Shown here one piece after another: positions 50,897-60,996 of a DNA stretch of 64,000 nucleotides. The stretch comes from Mycolicibacter algericus DSM 45454. Lineage in GTDB: Bacteria > Actinomycetota > Actinomycetes > Mycobacteriales > Mycobacteriaceae. Each line of letters begins with the position of its first letter. Within the stretch, counting starts at the first letter, position 1. Location: NCBI RefSeq assembly GCF_002086455.1, contig NZ_MVHC01000002.1:307888-371887 (forward strand), written 5' to 3'. The position numbers and the translations under genes are program-made. The notes beneath the pieces were generated by a model, which was not told the DNA's origin, searched no databases, and was given only the letters and a program-made list of their open reading frames with translations.

Positions 50897-51703
50897 TTAC
50901 TCCGCTCGCCGCAGGATAGCCTCAGCGTGCCGCAGCACCGGCGAGTCCACCATTTGTCCCTCGAAGGCGAACACGCCCCGCTCGTGCTGTGCCGCGGCGA
51001 GCACCCTTCGCGCCCAGTCGATCTTGTCCTCCGCCGGTCGGTAGGCGTCGCGCACCACCGGTACCTGGGTGGGATGGATGCACACCGTGGCGGCGAACCC
51101 GACCGCGGCGCCGTCGAGCGCCTCGGCCCGCAACCCGTCGAGGTCACCGATATTGAGGTAGACGGCGTCGAGCGCGGCACGCTCAAACACCGACGCCGCC
51201 AGCAGCACCGTCGAACGCGCGTGCCGGGCGAAGTCCCGATAGCGGCCGTCCGCGTGACGGCTGGAGCCCCCTCCCATGGCGGCGACCAGGTCCTCGGCGC
51301 CCCACATCATCGCCGCACAGGCCCGCGTAGCGGCGATCTCGGTCGCGAACACGACGCCGCGCGGGGTTTCGGCCAGCGCGACGACCTGCCGCGGCGCCAG
51401 CGCATCGACCTGGGCGGCTGACTCGGTCTTGGCCAGCATCACCGTCGTGTAGGCGGTGTCGGCCAGCGCCGCCAGATCGCGCGACTGATCCTCGGTACCG
51501 GCCGGGTTGATCCGCACCACGGTCCGCTCCGGGTCGAGCGGGTTGTCCCGCAACGCTTCCCGGGCAGCGGGCCGGTCGGCGGCGGCCACCCCGTCCTCCA
51601 GATCCAGGATGACCACGTCGGCCACCGCGGCGGCCTTTGCGTAGCGCTCCGGGCGATCGGCCGGGCAGAACAGCCAGGCCGGCCCGGTGGAGAGCAGGTT
51701 CAT
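50897..51703 (-). CDS. citE: CitE-like beta-hydroxyacyl-CoA lyase
   Basis: A 268-residue TIM-barrel lyase equivalent to Rv2498c. [44 protein letters not shown] and [14 protein letters not shown] are the expected substrate and Mg sites. The M. tuberculosis enzyme cleaves citramalyl-CoA and 3-hydroxy-3-methylglutaryl-CoA type substrates, serving itaconate disposal and leucine breakdown. Its start overlaps the MaoC-like gene by 4 nt. It lies in the leucine operon directly before the TarD-like gene. Confidence 0.95.
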   Translation of the reverse strand: MNLLSTGPAWLFCPADRPERYAKAAAVADVVILDLEDGVAAADRPAAREALRDNPLDPERTVVRINPAGTEDQSRDLAALADTAYTTVMLAKTESAAQVDALAPRQVVALAETPRGVVFATEIAATRACAAMMWGAEDLVAAMGGGSSRHADGRYRDFARHARSTVLLAASVFERAALDAVYLNIGDLDGLRAEALDGAAVGFAATVCIHPTQVPVVRDAYRPAEDKIDWARRVLAAAQHERGVFAFEGQMVDSPVLRHAEAILRRAE

Positions 51704-52188
51704 GCCGACTCTCCTGCCGGCCGCTTGCGCACCAACGTAGTCCGCACCGCGCGGGCCACCACGTCGCCGTGCTGGTTGCGCCCGACATGCTCGAGCGTCA
51801 CGATGCCCTCCCCGGGACGGCTCTTGGACTCGCGCTTGTCGGTGCAGACCGTCTCGGCGTAGAGGGTGTCGCCGTGGAAGACCGGCTTGGGAAACGACAC
51901 CTCCGAGAATCCGAGGTTGGCCACGATGGTGCCGAGCGTCAACTGAGCGACCGACAGCCCGACGAGCGTGGACAGGGTGAACATGGAGTTCACCAGCCGC
52001 TCACCGCGGAAGCCGGGCTGCTCGGCAGCCCAGGCCGCATCCAGGTGCAGCGACTGGGTGTTCATGGTCAGCGTGGTGAACAGCACGTTGTCGGCCTCGG
52101 TGACGGTGCGCCCGGGGCGGTGGGCATACGTGGTGCCGATCTCGTACTCCTCGAACCACAGTCCGCGCTGCTCGACCGTCTTACCCAC
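51700..52188 (-). CDS. MaoC-like hot-dog hydratase, Rv2499c type
   Basis: A 162-residue single hot-dog protein of the MaoC dehydratase group, probably hydrating an unsaturated dicarboxylic or branched acyl-CoA in the same pathway as CitE. Typical features are [17 protein letters not shown], the start of the hydratase helix, and [17 protein letters not shown]. Its stop overlaps the citE start (ATGA) and 96 nt separate it from fadE19. It may supply mesaconyl- or methylglutaconyl-type hydratase activity by context. Confidence 0.9.
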   Translation of the reverse strand: MGKTVEQRGLWFEEYEIGTTYAHRPGRTVTEADNVLFTTLTMNTQSLHLDAAWAAEQPGFRGERLVNSMFTLSTLVGLSVAQLTLGTIVANLGFSEVSFPKPVFHGDTLYAETVCTDKRESKSRPGEGIVTLEHVGRNQHGDVVARAVRTTLVRKRPAGESA

Positions 52189-52284
52189 GCTGCTTCCCTT
52201 CTCCTTCGCCGACTCGGAATTCTGCGACGCAACACGCCGCTGCTGTGTCGCGAGATGCCCGCTCGCGGCCGCTGCCGGTGCTCA

Positions 52285-53445
52285 TCACAGCCCCAGCGAT
52301 CGTGCGATCAGCATCAGCTGGACTTCGGTGGTCCCCTCGCCGATCTCCAGGATCTTGCTGTCCCGGTAATGGCGGGCTACCGGGTATTCGTTGATGAAGC
52401 CGTACCCGCCGTGAATCTGGGTGGCGTCGCGGGCGTTGTCCATCGCCGCCTCCGAGGAGATCATCTTGGCGATCGCCGCCTCCTTCTTGAACGGCTTGCC
52501 CGCCAGCATCTTCGCCGCGGCGTCGTAGTAGGCGGTGCGTGCTACGTGGGCGCGGGCCTCCATCCGCGCGATCTTGAAGCTGATCGCCTGGTAGGAGCCG
52601 ATCGGCTGGCCGAATGCCTCGCGCTCACCGGCGTACTTGACGCTCTCGTCGACGCAACCCTGTGCGACCCCGGTGGCCACCGCGGCGATCGCGATGCGGC
52701 CCTCATCGAGGATCGACAGGAAGTTCGCGTAGCCCCTGCCCTGTTCGCCGAGCAGATTGGCTTGCGGGACACGGGCGTCAGCGAAGGTGAGCGGATGGGT
52801 GTCCGAGGCGTTCCAGCCCACCTTGTTGTAGGCCGGTTCGACGGTGAAACCCGGCGTGCCGGACGGGACGATGATCGTGGAGATCTCCTTGCGGCCGTCG
52901 GGTGCGGTTCCGGTGACGGCGGTGACGGTCACCAGCGAGGTGATGTCGGTGCCGGAGTTGGTGATGAACTGCTTGGCGCCGTTGATGACCCACTCGTCGC
53001 CGTCCAGTCGCGCGGTGGTGCGGGTGCCGCCGGCATCCGAACCGGCACCCGGCTCGGTGAGGCCGAAGCCGGCAAGCGCACGACCGGCAACCAGGTCGGG
53101 CAGCCAGGTCTGCTTCTGTTCCTCGGTGCCGAACCGGTAGATCGGCATCGCTCCGAGGCCCACCCCCGCCTCCAGGGTCATCGCAACGGACTGGTCGACC
53201 TTGCCGAGTTCCTCCAGGGCGAGCGTCAGCGCGAAAAAGTCGCCGCCCATACCGCCGTACTCTTCGGGGAACGGCAGGCCGAACAGCCCCATCTCGCCCA
53301 TCTTGGCGATCACTTCGTAGGGGAAGCTGTGCTCTTCGTCGTGTTTGGCGGAGACCGGAGCGACGACGGTGCGCGCGAACTCGGCGACCGTGTGCTGCAG
53401 ATCCTGGTACTCCTTGGGCAGCTCGCCTGCCATGATCGTCGTCAT
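52285..53445 (-). CDS. fadE19: Acyl-CoA dehydrogenase FadE19
   Basis: A 386-residue flavin acyl-CoA dehydrogenase. [15 protein letters not shown] and [19 protein letters not shown] are the FAD and substrate signatures, and the catalytic Glu is in [11 protein letters not shown]. The context with AccA1/AccD1, CitE and BkdABC points to isovaleryl-CoA or 2-methyl-branched acyl-CoA oxidation in leucine breakdown. The ATG overlaps the accA1 stop codon by 4 nt. Confidence 0.94.
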   Translation of the reverse strand: MTTIMAGELPKEYQDLQHTVAEFARTVVAPVSAKHDEEHSFPYEVIAKMGEMGLFGLPFPEEYGGMGGDFFALTLALEELGKVDQSVAMTLEAGVGLGAMPIYRFGTEEQKQTWLPDLVAGRALAGFGLTEPGAGSDAGGTRTTARLDGDEWVINGAKQFITNSGTDITSLVTVTAVTGTAPDGRKEISTIIVPSGTPGFTVEPAYNKVGWNASDTHPLTFADARVPQANLLGEQGRGYANFLSILDEGRIAIAAVATGVAQGCVDESVKYAGEREAFGQPIGSYQAISFKIARMEARAHVARTAYYDAAAKMLAGKPFKKEAAIAKMISSEAAMDNARDATQIHGGYGFINEYPVARHYRDSKILEIGEGTTEVQLMLIARSLGL

Positions 53446-55424
53446 CGCTGATCGTCCTCACTTGATTCGGGCACCAGCCGGGCCAATACCTGGTCCACCG
53501 TCACCTGATCGCCCACCGATACCAATACCTCCACCCGGCCGCTGATCGGCGCGGTCAAGGTGTGCTCCATCTTCATCGCCTCGACCACCACGACCGGATC
53601 GCCCTCGTCGACCGGCGTTTCGGACGCGACGTTCACCGCGATCACGCTGCCGGGCATCGGGCTGACGATCTCGGCGCTGCGCGGACCGACGGCAGACCGC
53701 ACCACGGTGCTTTCCTCGGCTTCACGCAGGTGCCAGATGCCGCGCTCATCGGAGATCCACAGCTGCCCGTCGTGCTCGGCGAACCTGTAGCAGCGTCGTC
53801 GGCCCGCCAGTGTCACCGTCAGCCGGTCGCCCTCGACTTCGGCGCTGCCGCTGTGGATCTCGCCGTCACCGACCTGCACCCGCGCGGTCGCCGGAAGCCC
53901 CCACACCGACACCGTCTCCGACCGAAGCGGCGTGCGCATCTCGGTGCGCACCGGTGCCGACGCGCCGATCCGCCATCCGCTGGGGTTGGCCCACGGTGAT
54001 TTCCGCCCGGACAGCGCCCATTGGCGGTAGAGGCCGCCGGCGGCCAGCACGTCGTCAGGCGCGGGCGCCGGCGCGAAGTCGGCCGACCTGGTATCGAGCA
54101 GTTCGGTGTCGAGATCCCCGGTGACCACCCGGTCGTCGGCGAGCAGGAACCGCAGAAACTCGACGTTGGTCTGTACGCCGAACACGGCGGTGCCGGCCAG
54201 CGCCGCATCGAGCCGCGCCAGGGCCTGCGCCCGGTCGGCCCCGTGCGCGATCACCTTGGACAGCATCGGGTCGTAGTCGCTGCCGACCACGGTGCCGTCC
54301 TGCAACGACGAGTCCACCCGCACCCCGGGCCCGGCCGGCTCGTGCACCGCCAGCACCTGTCCGCCGGTGGGCAGGAAACCGCGGGCCGGATCTTCGGCGT
54401 ACACCCGGGCCTCGATCGCGTGCCCGTCCAACGTGATCTCATGCTGCGCGAACGGCAGTTTCTCGCCGGCGGCTACCCGCAGCTGCCACTCGACGAGGTC
54501 GAGGCCGGTGACCGCTTCGGTGACCGGGTGCTCGACCTGCAGCCGGGTGTTCATCTCCATGAAGAAGAACTCATCCGGGCGGTCCGCGGAGACGATGAAC
54601 TCCACGGTGCCGGCGCCGACGTAGTCGACGCTGCGGGCGGTGTTGCACGCCGCCGTCCCGATCCGGTCCCGGGTCGCGGCGTCCAGCAGCGGCGACGGCG
54701 CCTCCTCGATCACCTTCTGATGACGTCGCTGCAGGCTGCACTCCCGCTCGCCGAGGTGCACCACGTTGCCCTGGGTGTCGGCGAGCACCTGAACCTCGAT
54801 GTGGCGGGGCCGCAACACGAATCGCTCCAGGAACAGTGTGTCGTCGCCGAACGCGGACGCCGCCTCACGCCGTGCGGTGGCCAGCGAAGCCCGCAGCTGC
54901 GCGGGGTCGTCGACCAGGTGCATGCCTTTGCCGCCACCGCCCGCCGACGGTTTGATCAGCACCGGGTACCCGATCTCGCCCGCGGCGGCCACCAGTTCGT
55001 CATCGGACAGACCGGGTTTAGCGATACCCGGAACGACCGGGACGTCGAACGCCGTGACGGTGTTCTTCGCCGAGATCTTGTCGCCCATCACCTCGATGGC
55101 GCGCGCCGGCGGTCCGATGAACACCACCCCGGCCGCCTCGCAGGCGGCGGCGAAGCCGGCGTTCTCGGAAAGGAACCCGTAGCCGGGATGAATCGCGCTC
55201 GCGCCGGTGGCGGCAGCGGCCTCGAGCACCACGGGGATCGACAGGTAGCTGTCGGCCACCGGCGCGGGGCCGAGCCGCACCGCGGTGTCGGCTTCACGCA
55301 CATGCCGCGCTCCGGCGTCGGCGTCGCTGTAGACCGCCACCGACCGGATGCCCATCCGGCGCAGGGTGCGGATCACCCGCACCGCGATCTCACCGCGGTT
55401 GGCTACCAGGACGGTTTCAAACAT
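53442..55424 (-). CDS. accA1: Biotin-dependent acyl-CoA carboxylase alpha subunit
   Basis: A 660-residue alpha chain with biotin carboxylase (about 1-450: [22 protein letters not shown] loop [26 protein letters not shown]) and a C-terminal biotin carrier domain (biotinylated Lys in [10 protein letters not shown]). With AccD1 it carboxylates 3-methylcrotonyl-CoA in leucine breakdown. ATG 55424 (MFETVLVAN) matches the M. tuberculosis start; an in-frame GTG lies two codons earlier. It follows accD1 by 6 nt. Confidence 0.95.
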   Translation of the reverse strand: MFETVLVANRGEIAVRVIRTLRRMGIRSVAVYSDADAGARHVREADTAVRLGPAPVADSYLSIPVVLEAAAATGASAIHPGYGFLSENAGFAAACEAAGVVFIGPPARAIEVMGDKISAKNTVTAFDVPVVPGIAKPGLSDDELVAAAGEIGYPVLIKPSAGGGGKGMHLVDDPAQLRASLATARREAASAFGDDTLFLERFVLRPRHIEVQVLADTQGNVVHLGERECSLQRRHQKVIEEAPSPLLDAATRDRIGTAACNTARSVDYVGAGTVEFIVSADRPDEFFFMEMNTRLQVEHPVTEAVTGLDLVEWQLRVAAGEKLPFAQHEITLDGHAIEARVYAEDPARGFLPTGGQVLAVHEPAGPGVRVDSSLQDGTVVGSDYDPMLSKVIAHGADRAQALARLDAALAGTAVFGVQTNVEFLRFLLADDRVVTGDLDTELLDTRSADFAPAPAPDDVLAAGGLYRQWALSGRKSPWANPSGWRIGASAPVRTEMRTPLRSETVSVWGLPATARVQVGDGEIHSGSAEVEGDRLTVTLAGRRRCYRFAEHDGQLWISDERGIWHLREAEESTVVRSAVGPRSAEIVSPMPGSVIAVNVASETPVDEGDPVVVVEAMKMEHTLTAPISGRVEVLVSVGDQVTVDQVLARLVPESSEDDQR

Positions 55425-55430
55425 GGGCAC

Positions 55431-57002
55431 TCACATCCGGAAAACGCCGTAGGAGACCGGGTCCAGCGGCGCGTTCGCACAGGCCGAAAGCGCCAGCCCC
55501 AGCACTGTTCTGGTGTCGGCCGGGTCGATGATCCCATCGTCCCACAGCCGTGCGGTCGAGTAGTAGGGGTTGCCCTGGGCCTCGTATTGGTCCCGGATCG
55601 GGGCCTTGAACGCCTCCTCATCCTCGGCGGACCACGGCTTGCCGGCCGCGTCGAGTTGGTCACCGCGCACCGTGGCCAGCACCGACGCGGCCTGCTCGCC
55701 ACCCATCACCGAGATCCGGGCGTTGGGCCACATCCACAGGAACCGCGGCGAATACGCCCGGCCGCACATGGAGTAGTTGCCCGCCCCGTAGGACCCGCCG
55801 ATCACCACCGTCAGCTTGGGCACCCGCGCGCAGGCCACCGCGGTGACCATTTTGGCGCCGTGTTTGGCGATGCCGCCGGCCTCGTAGTCGCGGCCGACCA
55901 TGAAACCGGCGATGTTCTGCAAGAACACCAAGGGGATGGAGCGCTTGTCGCACAGTTCGATGAAATGCGCGCCCTTGAGCGCCGACTCACCGAACAGCAC
56001 CCCGTTGTTGGCGATGATGCCCACCGGATGGCCGTGGATGCGAGCGAACGCGGTCACCAGGGTCTTGCCGTATTCGGCCTTGAACTCGCTGAACTCGCTG
56101 CCGTCGACAATGCGGGTGATGACCTGCCGCACGTCGTAGGGAACCCGCGGATCCGGTGGGACCACGTCGTAGAGCTCCGCGGGGTCATGGTGCGGATCCA
56201 CGGAACGCTTGATCTCCCATGGGCTTTCGGGTCTCGGCCCGAAGGTCTGCGCGATCTGGCGGACGATGCGCAGCGCGTGTTCATCGTCGTCGGCCAAATA
56301 GTCGGTGACCCCGGAGACCTTGGAGTGCAGGTCTCCCCCACCGAGTTCTTCGGCGGTCACCACCTCTCCGGTGGCGGCCTTCACCAGCGGCGGGCCGCCC
56401 AGGAAGATGGTGCCCTGTTCGCGGACGATGACGGCCTCGTCGCTCATCGCGGGAACGTAGGCGCCGCCGGCGGTGCAGGAGCCGAGCACCGCGGCGATCT
56501 GCGGGATGCCCGCCGCGCTCATGGTCGCCTGGTTGTAGAAGATCCGGCCGAAGTGCTCGCGGTCGGGGAACACCTCGTCCTGACGGGGCAGAAACGCGCC
56601 GCCGGAGTCCACCAGGTAAATGCAGGGCAGCCGGTTGCCCAGCGCGACTTCCTGGGCCCGCAGGTGCTTTTTGACGGTGACCGGGTAGTAGGTGCCGCCC
56701 TTGACGGTGGCGTCGTTGGCGACGATCACGCATTCCCGCCCGGACACCCGCCCGATCCCGGTGATGATCCCGGCGCCGGGGCATTCGTCGTCGTACATGC
56801 CGTCGGCGGCCAGCGGCGCCAACTCCAGAAACGGGCTGCCCGGATCCAGCAACCGGTCGACCCGGTCGCGCGGCAACAGCTTGCCCCGCGACACGTGCCG
56901 CTGCCGGGACTGCTCGCTGCCACCGAGCGCCGCGGTCGCCAGCTTGGTGTTGAGCTCGGCGACCAGCCGCCGGTGCTCGTCGGCGAATGCTGGGGCCGTC
57001 AT
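55431..57002 (-). CDS. accD1: Acyl-CoA carboxylase beta subunit
   Basis: The 523-residue carboxyltransferase partner of AccA1. Landmarks are [41 protein letters not shown], the substrate region [18 protein letters not shown] and [20 protein letters not shown]. The pair matches the 3-methylcrotonyl-CoA carboxylase type. It overlaps scoB by 4 nt (ATGA). Confidence 0.95.
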   Translation of the reverse strand: MTAPAFADEHRRLVAELNTKLATAALGGSEQSRQRHVSRGKLLPRDRVDRLLDPGSPFLELAPLAADGMYDDECPGAGIITGIGRVSGRECVIVANDATVKGGTYYPVTVKKHLRAQEVALGNRLPCIYLVDSGGAFLPRQDEVFPDREHFGRIFYNQATMSAAGIPQIAAVLGSCTAGGAYVPAMSDEAVIVREQGTIFLGGPPLVKAATGEVVTAEELGGGDLHSKVSGVTDYLADDDEHALRIVRQIAQTFGPRPESPWEIKRSVDPHHDPAELYDVVPPDPRVPYDVRQVITRIVDGSEFSEFKAEYGKTLVTAFARIHGHPVGIIANNGVLFGESALKGAHFIELCDKRSIPLVFLQNIAGFMVGRDYEAGGIAKHGAKMVTAVACARVPKLTVVIGGSYGAGNYSMCGRAYSPRFLWMWPNARISVMGGEQAASVLATVRGDQLDAAGKPWSAEDEEAFKAPIRDQYEAQGNPYYSTARLWDDGIIDPADTRTVLGLALSACANAPLDPVSYGVFRM

Positions 57003-57640
57003 GACACCTTCGAAAGATTCAACGGGGCACCGGTTTTCGCAACCACCTCATCGACCGATACACCGGGCGCGGTCTCCACCAACTCCAGGCCCGCTTCGGT
57101 GACGTCGATGACGGCCAAGTCGGTGATGATGCGGTCGACGCAGCGGGCGCCGGTGAGCGGCAACGTGCACTGCTCGACGATCTTCGCGCTGCCGTCCTTG
57201 GCGGCATGTTCCATCATCACGATGACCCGGCGCGCCCCGTGCACCAGGTCCATCGCCCCGCCCATGCCCTTGATCATCTTGCCGGGGATCATCCAGTTGG
57301 CCAGGTCGCCGACCGCTGATACCTGCATGGCGCCGAGCACCGCCACGTCGAGGTGGCCGCCGCGGATCACCCCGAACGACGTGGACGAGGAGAAGAATGA
57401 CGCCCCGGGCAGCACCGTCACGGTTTCTTTGCCGGCGTTGATCAAATCGGCGTCGAGGTCCTCGCGGCGCGGGTACGGCCCCACGCCGAGGATCCCGTTC
57501 TCCGAATGCAGCACGACGCTGACACCGTCGGGGATGTGGTTGGGAATCAAGGTCGGCAACCCGATACCGAGGTTGACGTATTGCCCGTCTTCCAACTCCG
57601 CGGCGACCCGTGCGGCCAGTTCGTCACGCGTGAGTGCCAT
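56999..57640 (-). CDS. scoB: Succinyl-CoA:3-ketoacid CoA-transferase beta subunit
   Basis: A 213-residue beta subunit of the type I CoA-transferase that activates acetoacetate, the end product of leucine, with succinyl-CoA. The catalytic Glu is in [13 protein letters not shown], with [20 protein letters not shown] and [14 protein letters not shown] also typical. ATG 57640 (MALTRDELA) fits; the longer upstream frame covers scoA. It overlaps accD1 by 4 nt and is 85 nt after scoA. Confidence 0.95.
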   Translation of the reverse strand: MALTRDELAARVAAELEDGQYVNLGIGLPTLIPNHIPDGVSVVLHSENGILGVGPYPRREDLDADLINAGKETVTVLPGASFFSSSTSFGVIRGGHLDVAVLGAMQVSAVGDLANWMIPGKMIKGMGGAMDLVHGARRVIVMMEHAAKDGSAKIVEQCTLPLTGARCVDRIITDLAVIDVTEAGLELVETAPGVSVDEVVAKTGAPLNLSKVS

Positions 57641-57689
57641 TAAGCGCCACTCCTCTTCATCGCTTCGTCCCCCTCGCCGCTGCGCGGCT

Positions 57690-57701
57690 GGGGGTACCCC
57701 C
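57690..57701. repeat. GGGGGTACCCCC palindrome between scoA and scoB
   Basis: A 12-bp perfect palindrome (14 bp with flanking T and A) sits in the 85-nt gap between scoA and scoB, just after CTGCGCGGC. Similar GC-rich pieces occur between mycobacterial genes; whether it belongs to a dispersed repeat family cannot be told from one copy. Confidence 0.35.
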
Positions 57702-57725
57702 ACTGCATCGTCGCTGGCGCAGCCA

Positions 57726-58475
57726 TCAGCGCACCGTCTCCCGTTCGATTCGTTTCTCCGGATTCGGTACGTGCACCACCCGATGCACGTGAATACCTGG
57801 GGTGTGCACCTCGGCGGGACAGATCTCGCCGGGCTCGACCAGGTGCTCGACCTGGGCGATGGTGATCCGGCCCGCTGCGGCGCAGTCCGGGTTGAAGTTG
57901 GCCGCGGCCTCCCGGTAGACGAGGTTGCCGTGCCGATCGCCCTTCCAGGCGTGCACCAACGCGAAATCGGTGCGGATCGCCCGCTCCAGCACGTAGGTGC
58001 GCCCGTCGAAGTCCCGGGTCTCCTTGCGCGGTGAGGCCACCGCCACCCCGCCGGCTCCGTCGTAGCGCCACGGCAGGCCGCCGTCGGCGACCTGGGTGCC
58101 CACCCCGGTCGGTGTGTAGAACGCCGGGATCCCGGCACCGCCGGCGCGCAGCCGCTCGGCCAGCGTGCCCTGCGGTGTCAGCTCCACCTCGAGCTCTCCG
58201 GACAGGAACTGCCGGGCGAATTCCTTGTTCTCGCCCACATAGGAGCTCACGGTGCGTCGGATCCGCTTGTGCTCCAACAGCACTCCCAGCCCGATGCCGT
58301 CGACGCCGCAGTTGTTCGAGACGGTTTCCAGATCCGTGACACCGAGTTGCAGGACGGCGTTGATCAACGCCTCCGGAATGCCGCAGAGGCCGAACCCGCC
58401 CACCGCCAGTGACGCGCCGTCGGTCACGTCGGCCACGGCTGCCGCCGCCGTCGCCACGACCTTGTCCATCGCCAC
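57726..58475 (-). CDS. scoA: Succinyl-CoA:3-ketoacid CoA-transferase alpha subunit
   Basis: A 249-residue alpha subunit ([51 protein letters not shown]). With ScoB it converts acetoacetate to acetoacetyl-CoA. GAGGAGG sits 5 nt before GTG 58475, with ATG 58469 also in frame. It is the first gene of the leucine operon, 17 nt downstream of a perfect BkaR-type inverted repeat. Confidence 0.95.
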   Translation of the reverse strand: MAMDKVVATAAAAVADVTDGASLAVGGFGLCGIPEALINAVLQLGVTDLETVSNNCGVDGIGLGVLLEHKRIRRTVSSYVGENKEFARQFLSGELEVELTPQGTLAERLRAGGAGIPAFYTPTGVGTQVADGGLPWRYDGAGGVAVASPRKETRDFDGRTYVLERAIRTDFALVHAWKGDRHGNLVYREAAANFNPDCAAAGRITIAQVEHLVEPGEICPAEVHTPGIHVHRVVHVPNPEKRIERETVR

Positions 58476-58492
58476 CCGCGCCTCCTCATTTT

Positions 58493-58512
58493 CAGTTAAT
58501 GTTGATTAACTG
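58493..58512. promoter_or_regulatory. Candidate BkaR operator upstream of scoA
   Basis: CAGTTAATGTTGATTAACTG has perfect 8-bp arms around a 4-bp centre. Its right arm core ATTAACT recurs in front of bkaR at 60243-60262 in the same register. It sits between the fadD35 stop and the scoA start, where a repressor would control the leucine operon. Confidence 0.75.
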
Positions 58513-58544
58513 ACAGCAGAGAATACCATTCTCGCGCTGTCCTG

Positions 58545-60188
58545 TCAGCCGCCACCCAGCTGCTCGATCACCTGTCGACGCACCTCGTCCTTACGGACCT
58601 TGCCGGTGGCCGTCATCGGGAACTCCGCGACCACGCGCAGGTACCGCGGCACCTTGAAGTGCGCCAGTCGGCCGGCGCAGAACTCGCGCAGCCGCTCAAC
58701 GGTCAGCGGCCCCGCCCCGTCGCGCAGCATGACCACCGCCATCAGTTCCTCACCGTAGATTTCGTCGGGCACACCGATGACCTGGGCGTCGAGGATGTCG
58801 GGGTGGGTGTGCAGGAACTCCTCGATCTCGCGCGGGTAGATGTTCTCCCCGCCGCGGATCACCATGTCCTTGATCCGCCCGGTGATCCGCACGTATCCGT
58901 CGTCGTCCATGACGGCCAGATCGCCGCTGTGCATCCAGCCTTCGGCATCGATGGCCGCCTCGGACTTGGCCGGGTCGTTCCAGTAACCGGTCATCACCGA
59001 ATAGCCGCGGGTGCACAGTTCGCCGACCTGACCTCGCGGCACCGGGTGGCCGGTGGCCGGGTCGATCATCTTGATCTCCAGATGAGGTCCCACGCGCCCG
59101 ACGGTCTCCACCCGCTGGGTCAGCGAGTCCCCGCTGCGGGTTTGGGTCGACACCGGCGACGTCTCGGTCATGCCGTAGCAGATCGCGATCTCGGTCATGT
59201 GCATGTCGTCGATCACCCGCCGCATCACCTGCGCCGGGCACGGCGACCCCGCCATGATCCCGGTGCGCAGGCTGGTCAGGTCGTAGTCGGCGAAGTCGGG
59301 CAGCCCGAGTTCGGCGATGAACATGGTGGGCACCCCGTAGAGGCTGGTGCAGGCCTCCTCCTGCACGGCACGCAGCGTGGCCGCCGGATCGAAGCCGGGA
59401 CCCGGCAAGATGATGGCCGCGCCGTGGCTGGTGGCCGCCAGGTTCCCCATCACAAGGCCGAAGCAATGGTAGAGGGGAACCGGCAGGCAGATCCGGTCCC
59501 GATGCGTGTAGCCCAGCAAGTCACCGACCAGGTAGCCGTTGTTGAGGATGTTGCGGTGACTGAGCGTCACGCCCTTCGGGTAACCGGTTGTGCCCGAAGT
59601 GTATTGGATATTGATCGGATCTGTGGCGCGCAGCGGTCTGGCCGCGTGCGCCAGTGCCACCGTGTCGACGGGTGTGCCGGCCAGCTCACGCCAACGCGCG
59701 CTGTCGATGAACACCGCCTCGCGCAGGCCCGGACACGCTGGCGCCACCTCGCGCAGTAGCGCGACGTAGTCGGAGGTCTTGAAACGCGATGCCGAGATCA
59801 CCATCGCCAGCCCGGACTGGTTGAGCGCATAGGCCAATTCGTGGGAGCGGTAGGCGGGGTTGATGGTGACCAGAACCGCGCCGATCTCGGCGGTGGCGTA
59901 CTGGGTCAGCACCCACTCGGCGCAGTTGGGCGCCCAGATGCCGACCCGGTCCCCGGCGCTGATACCCGCCTGCAGCAGACCGGTGGCGAGCCGGCGCACA
60001 TCGCGCCACAGCTCCGCGTAGTTCCATCGCCGTCGGGCCGGAAGGTCAATCAGCGCATCGCGATCCGGGTGCGCGCTCACCGTTGCGGCGAGACAGGCTC
60101 CGATGGTCGTCTCCAACAAGGCCGGTCGGGCCTCGCCGCGAGCGTAGGACAAATCACCGCGAGTTGCGGGCCATCCCGCCGTTGCCAT
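58545..60188 (-). CDS. fadD35: Acyl-CoA synthetase FadD35
   Basis: A 547-residue AMP-forming acyl/aryl-CoA ligase, equal in length to Rv2505c. The ATP loop is YTSGTTGYPKGVTLSH, the core motif is CYGMTETSPVS, and the C-terminal Lys lies in MTATGKVRKDEVR. Substrate unknown; placement within the bkaR regulon suggests a branched or short-chain acid. The ATG is preceded by GGAGG-like CGGTGGAGGCCTG. It is followed by scoA on the same strand, with the palindrome between. Confidence 0.94.
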   Translation of the reverse strand: MATAGWPATRGDLSYARGEARPALLETTIGACLAATVSAHPDRDALIDLPARRRWNYAELWRDVRRLATGLLQAGISAGDRVGIWAPNCAEWVLTQYATAEIGAVLVTINPAYRSHELAYALNQSGLAMVISASRFKTSDYVALLREVAPACPGLREAVFIDSARWRELAGTPVDTVALAHAARPLRATDPINIQYTSGTTGYPKGVTLSHRNILNNGYLVGDLLGYTHRDRICLPVPLYHCFGLVMGNLAATSHGAAIILPGPGFDPAATLRAVQEEACTSLYGVPTMFIAELGLPDFADYDLTSLRTGIMAGSPCPAQVMRRVIDDMHMTEIAICYGMTETSPVSTQTRSGDSLTQRVETVGRVGPHLEIKMIDPATGHPVPRGQVGELCTRGYSVMTGYWNDPAKSEAAIDAEGWMHSGDLAVMDDDGYVRITGRIKDMVIRGGENIYPREIEEFLHTHPDILDAQVIGVPDEIYGEELMAVVMLRDGAGPLTVERLREFCAGRLAHFKVPRYLRVVAEFPMTATGKVRKDEVRRQVIEQLGGG

Positions 60189-60242
60189 CAGGCCTCCACC
60201 GCTGCCGCCCGGAGCCGGGTTCGACCCCAAGGGATGGGTGCT

Positions 60243-60262
60243 ACGTTAGTGACCATTAACTC
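60243..60262. promoter_or_regulatory. Candidate BkaR operator upstream of bkaR
   Basis: ACGTTAGTGACCATTAACTC aligns with the scoA repeat: arms GTTA/TAAC are intact with one internal mismatch. It lies 8 nt before the bkaR start in the divergent bkaR-fadD35 interval, so autoregulation and fadD35 control are both possible. Confidence 0.65.
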
Positions 60263-60270
60263 AGCTGTCC

Positions 60271-60939
60271 ATGACGAGCGGAGGCGAGATGGCAGCATCC
60301 GCTTCGGCGGGCCCGGCGGGAAACGACGAGCCGGCCAACCGGCGCAGTCGGCTGAAATCCGATCGGCGTTCCCAATTGCTGACGGCCGCCGAACGGCTCT
60401 TCGCCCAGCGCGGCTTCCTCGCCGTACGCCTGGAGGACATCGGCGCGGCCGCCGGCGTCAGCGGCCCGGCGATCTATCGGCACTTCGCCAACAAGGAAGC
60501 ACTGTTGGTCGAACTGCTCGTCGGCATCAGCACCCGGTTGCTCGCCGGAGCGCGCGCCGTGGAATCCGGCGGGCGCAGCCCGGACGCGGTGCTGGACGGC
60601 CTGATCGAGTTCCATCTCGACTTCGCGCTCGGGGAGCCGGATCTGATCCGGATCCAGGACCGCGACCTGGCTCATCTGCCGGCCGGCGCGCAGCGTCAGG
60701 TACGCAGCGCCCAGCGGCAGTACGTCGAGGTCTGGGTGGATGTGCTGTGCGCCCGGCACGCCGGGCTCGCCGAAGCAGACGCCCGGTTGATGGCCCACGC
60801 GGTGTTCGGTCTGTTGAACTCGACCCCTTACAGCGTCAAGCCGGCCGGTGCCAAGTCGGCCGCGCCGGAGCGCTCCCGAGCGGTGTTACGGGCGATGACC
60901 ATCAGTGCGCTGGGTGCCGCCGGGATTTCAATGGGCTGA
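60271..60939 (+). CDS. bkaR: TetR-type repressor of branched-chain keto-acid metabolism
   Basis: A 222-residue TetR protein equivalent to Rv2506, known in mycobacteria as BkaR, repressor of the operon for branched-chain keto-acid breakdown. The DNA-binding domain (about 25-75) has LLTAAERLFAQRGFLAVRLE and recognition segment AGVSGPAIYRHFANKEALL. ATG 60271 is the first start; ATG 60289 has GGAGG close by. It is divergent from fadD35. Confidence 0.93.
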   Translation: MTSGGEMAASASAGPAGNDEPANRRSRLKSDRRSQLLTAAERLFAQRGFLAVRLEDIGAAAGVSGPAIYRHFANKEALLVELLVGISTRLLAGARAVESGGRSPDAVLDGLIEFHLDFALGEPDLIRIQDRDLAHLPAGAQRQVRSAQRQYVEVWVDVLCARHAGLAEADARLMAHAVFGLLNSTPYSVKPAGAKSAAPERSRAVLRAMTISALGAAGISMG

Positions 60940-60996
60940 CCGACGATACGGTCGTGGGCAGCCCTGCGCAGGTACCCTGCAATCCATGAGGTGGGT

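Noticed and set aside
54021..58034. 1337-residue plus-strand frame antisense to accA1, accD1 and scoB
   Set aside because: It mirrors the codon structure of the real minus-strand genes, has no recognisable domain and spans several gene boundaries; typical of GC-rich DNA.
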